64,000 bases of DNA from JAXGYV01 sp040772045 (GTDB lineage: Bacteria; Actinomycetota; Thermoleophilia; UBA2241): contig JAXGYV010000007.1 of NCBI GenBank assembly GCA_040772045.1, forward strand, positions 1 to 64,000, read 5' to 3'. Shown piece by piece: positions 63,083-64,000 of the stretch. The translations under genes were made by a program, and so were the position numbers. Positions within the stretch are counted from its first letter, which is position 1. Every line of letters begins with the position of its first letter. A model generated the notes under the pieces. That model was not told where the DNA came from, did no database searches, and saw nothing but the letters and a program-made list of their open reading frames with translations.

Positions 63083-64000
63083 ATGACAGGCTGGCTTCTC
63101 ACCTACATAGTCCTGACGGCGCTCGCCGGACTCGGTTCCCTGACCGCGGCAGTCCTCATATGGCGGCGGCGGCGCGTTCCGGGCGCGTGGCACCTGGGAG
63201 TGATGATGGCCAGCTGTGCGCTCTGGTGCCTGTGCGCCGTTGGGGAGCTGCTCGCGACCACAACCATGCACACGCTGTTCTGGGCGAAGCTCAGCTACTT
63301 CGCCATCGTAGCCATCGGGCCGAGCTGGCTGCTCTTCTGCCTCAGCTACACGGGGAGGTTGCCCACCGCGCCACGTAGCCGTGCGTGGCTCCAGGGGTCA
63401 CTCGCCGTCGTCCCCGCGCTCACCGTGTTCTTCATCTACCTCTGGCCCCAGGTCCGGCTCATGTGGTCGTCTCTCCCCTTGTCGCCACCGCGGTTCGGAC
63501 AACCGCTCCTCATGGAACACGGACCTTGGTTTCCTCTGTGGGTGGGCTTCTCGTATCTGGCGCTGCTCCTCGGCTCCAGCTTCCTGCTGTACACCGTACT
63601 GCGCTACGTCAAGATCCTCACCGCCCAAGCGCTGACGCTCGTGCTGGCCATCGCACTCCCTCTGTTGACGAGCCTCGCCTATGTGTTCGAGTATCGCGCC
63701 CTTCGCGGGCTCGACATCACCGCTCCGGCCTTGGCGATAAGCGGGGCGCTCGTCATCTTCGCCATCAAGCGACTCGAGGCGCTCGACGTTTCGCCCGCGG
63801 TCGTGCCGGAGGCGCACGCGACGCTCTGGGAGGACATGCGAGACGGGGTAGTAATCGTCGACCACCACCTGAGAGTGCTGAGCGCGAACCACGCGGCCGA
63901 AGCACTCCTCGCGGGCACCGAGGAGACGCTGGCTGGCCGGCAGCTGAACGGGCTGTTCGGCGGCGCCCAGCTCCCGTTGCCCGGGGAGGAACCGGCCTTC
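63083..64000 (+). CDS. Sensor histidine kinase-like protein, 5' part (7TM + PAS)
   Basis: This frame of 306 codons runs off the window without a stop. Residues 1-230 form about seven membrane helices of the HisKA_7TM-type sensor module (WLLTYIVLTALAGLGSLTAA, GVMMASCALWCLCAVGELLA, FWAKLSYFAIVAIGPSWLLF, LTVFFIYLWP). A PAS-like domain follows (LWEDMRDGVVIVDHHLRVLS, then ANHAAEALL). The kinase core or other output lies beyond the edge. The ligand is unknown. Start ATG 63083 has no strong Shine-Dalgarno. Confidence 0.8.
   Translation, partial: MTGWLLTYIVLTALAGLGSLTAAVLIWRRRRVPGAWHLGVMMASCALWCLCAVGELLATTTMHTLFWAKLSYFAIVAIGPSWLLFCLSYTGRLPTAPRSRAWLQGSLAVVPALTVFFIYLWPQVRLMWSSLPLSPPRFGQPLLMEHGPWFPLWVGFSYLALLLGSSFLLYTVLRYVKILTAQALTLVLAIALPLLTSLAYVFEYRALRGLDITAPALAISGALVIFAIKRLEALDVSPAVVPEAHATLWEDMRDGVVIVDHHLRVLSANHAAEALLAGTEETLAGRQLNGLFGGAQLPLPGEEPAF

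Noticed and set aside
1..64000. CRISPR arrays, insertion sequences and rRNA genes
   Set aside because: No direct repeat-spacer arrays, transposase motifs or rRNA signatures were seen on either strand.

Overview
The window is a high-GC bacterial chromosome segment (high by eye, not computed) densely packed with housekeeping and metabolic genes. I see no insertion sequences, CRISPR arrays or rRNA. The gene content points to Actinomycetota, probably a deep-branching class such as Thermoleophilia or Coriobacteriia rather than Streptomyces or Mycobacterium. Clues are an LppX/LprG-like lipoprotein, a holin-X/DUF3618 pair, a single-domain YidC with a basic tail, split glycine dehydrogenase (gcvPA/gcvPB) and a complete selenocysteine system. 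The class assignment is an inference.

Layout. 0-5.4 kb: a HigBA-like toxin-antitoxin pair whose toxin is frameshifted, a TetR regulator, a saccharopine-dehydrogenase-like enzyme and a sodium:solute symporter. 5.4-9.9 kb: a TetR/ABC ATPase/ABC permease operon, an MBL hydrolase and a hypothetical protein. 9.9-15.1 kb: a CoxE-like VWA protein with a MoxR ATPase, endonuclease IV, a DUF2007 protein and a large zinc-ribbon/disordered protein. 15.2-19.9 kb: an LppX-like lipoprotein, then jag-yidC-yidD-rnpA-rpmH on the minus strand, with a DUF4388 protein rather than dnaA on the other side of rpmH. 20-32 kb: galT, rlmN, UPF0210 and ACT proteins, PAP2 phosphatase, ychF, two adjacent RhlE-like helicases and typA. 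32-38 kb: a P2-type cation ATPase whose only sensible start is CTG, coupled to two TrkA-type proteins, then a GDSL lipoprotein and a hemerythrin.

38-44 kb is the most distinctive part, a compact selenocysteine locus on the minus strand: selD, an unrecognised polytopic membrane protein, selA, selB, dodecin and tRNA-Sec. SelD is itself a selenoprotein. Its start lies upstream of an in-frame UGA (codon 16) that conventional gene calling would read as a stop, and a SECIS-like hairpin follows. The membrane protein overlaps selD by one base and sits 9 bases from selA, so it is a candidate for an undescribed selenium-related function.

44-46.6 kb holds tandem membrane-anchored PQQ-type beta-propellers. 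46.6-53.9 kb is a glycine cleavage/lipoate operon (gcvH, gcvPA, gcvPB, a LipM-like acyltransferase, lpd, lipA, HAD phosphatase) behind a glycine riboswitch with an intrinsic terminator; gcvT is absent. 54-64 kb contains small envelope proteins, argF, a PNPOx-type flavoprotein, an aromatic amino-acid decarboxylase-like enzyme, a cysteine-synthase-like enzyme with a Cys-rich tail, a divergent IlvD/Edd dehydratase, a small membrane protein and the 5' part of a 7TM/PAS sensor kinase running off the end.
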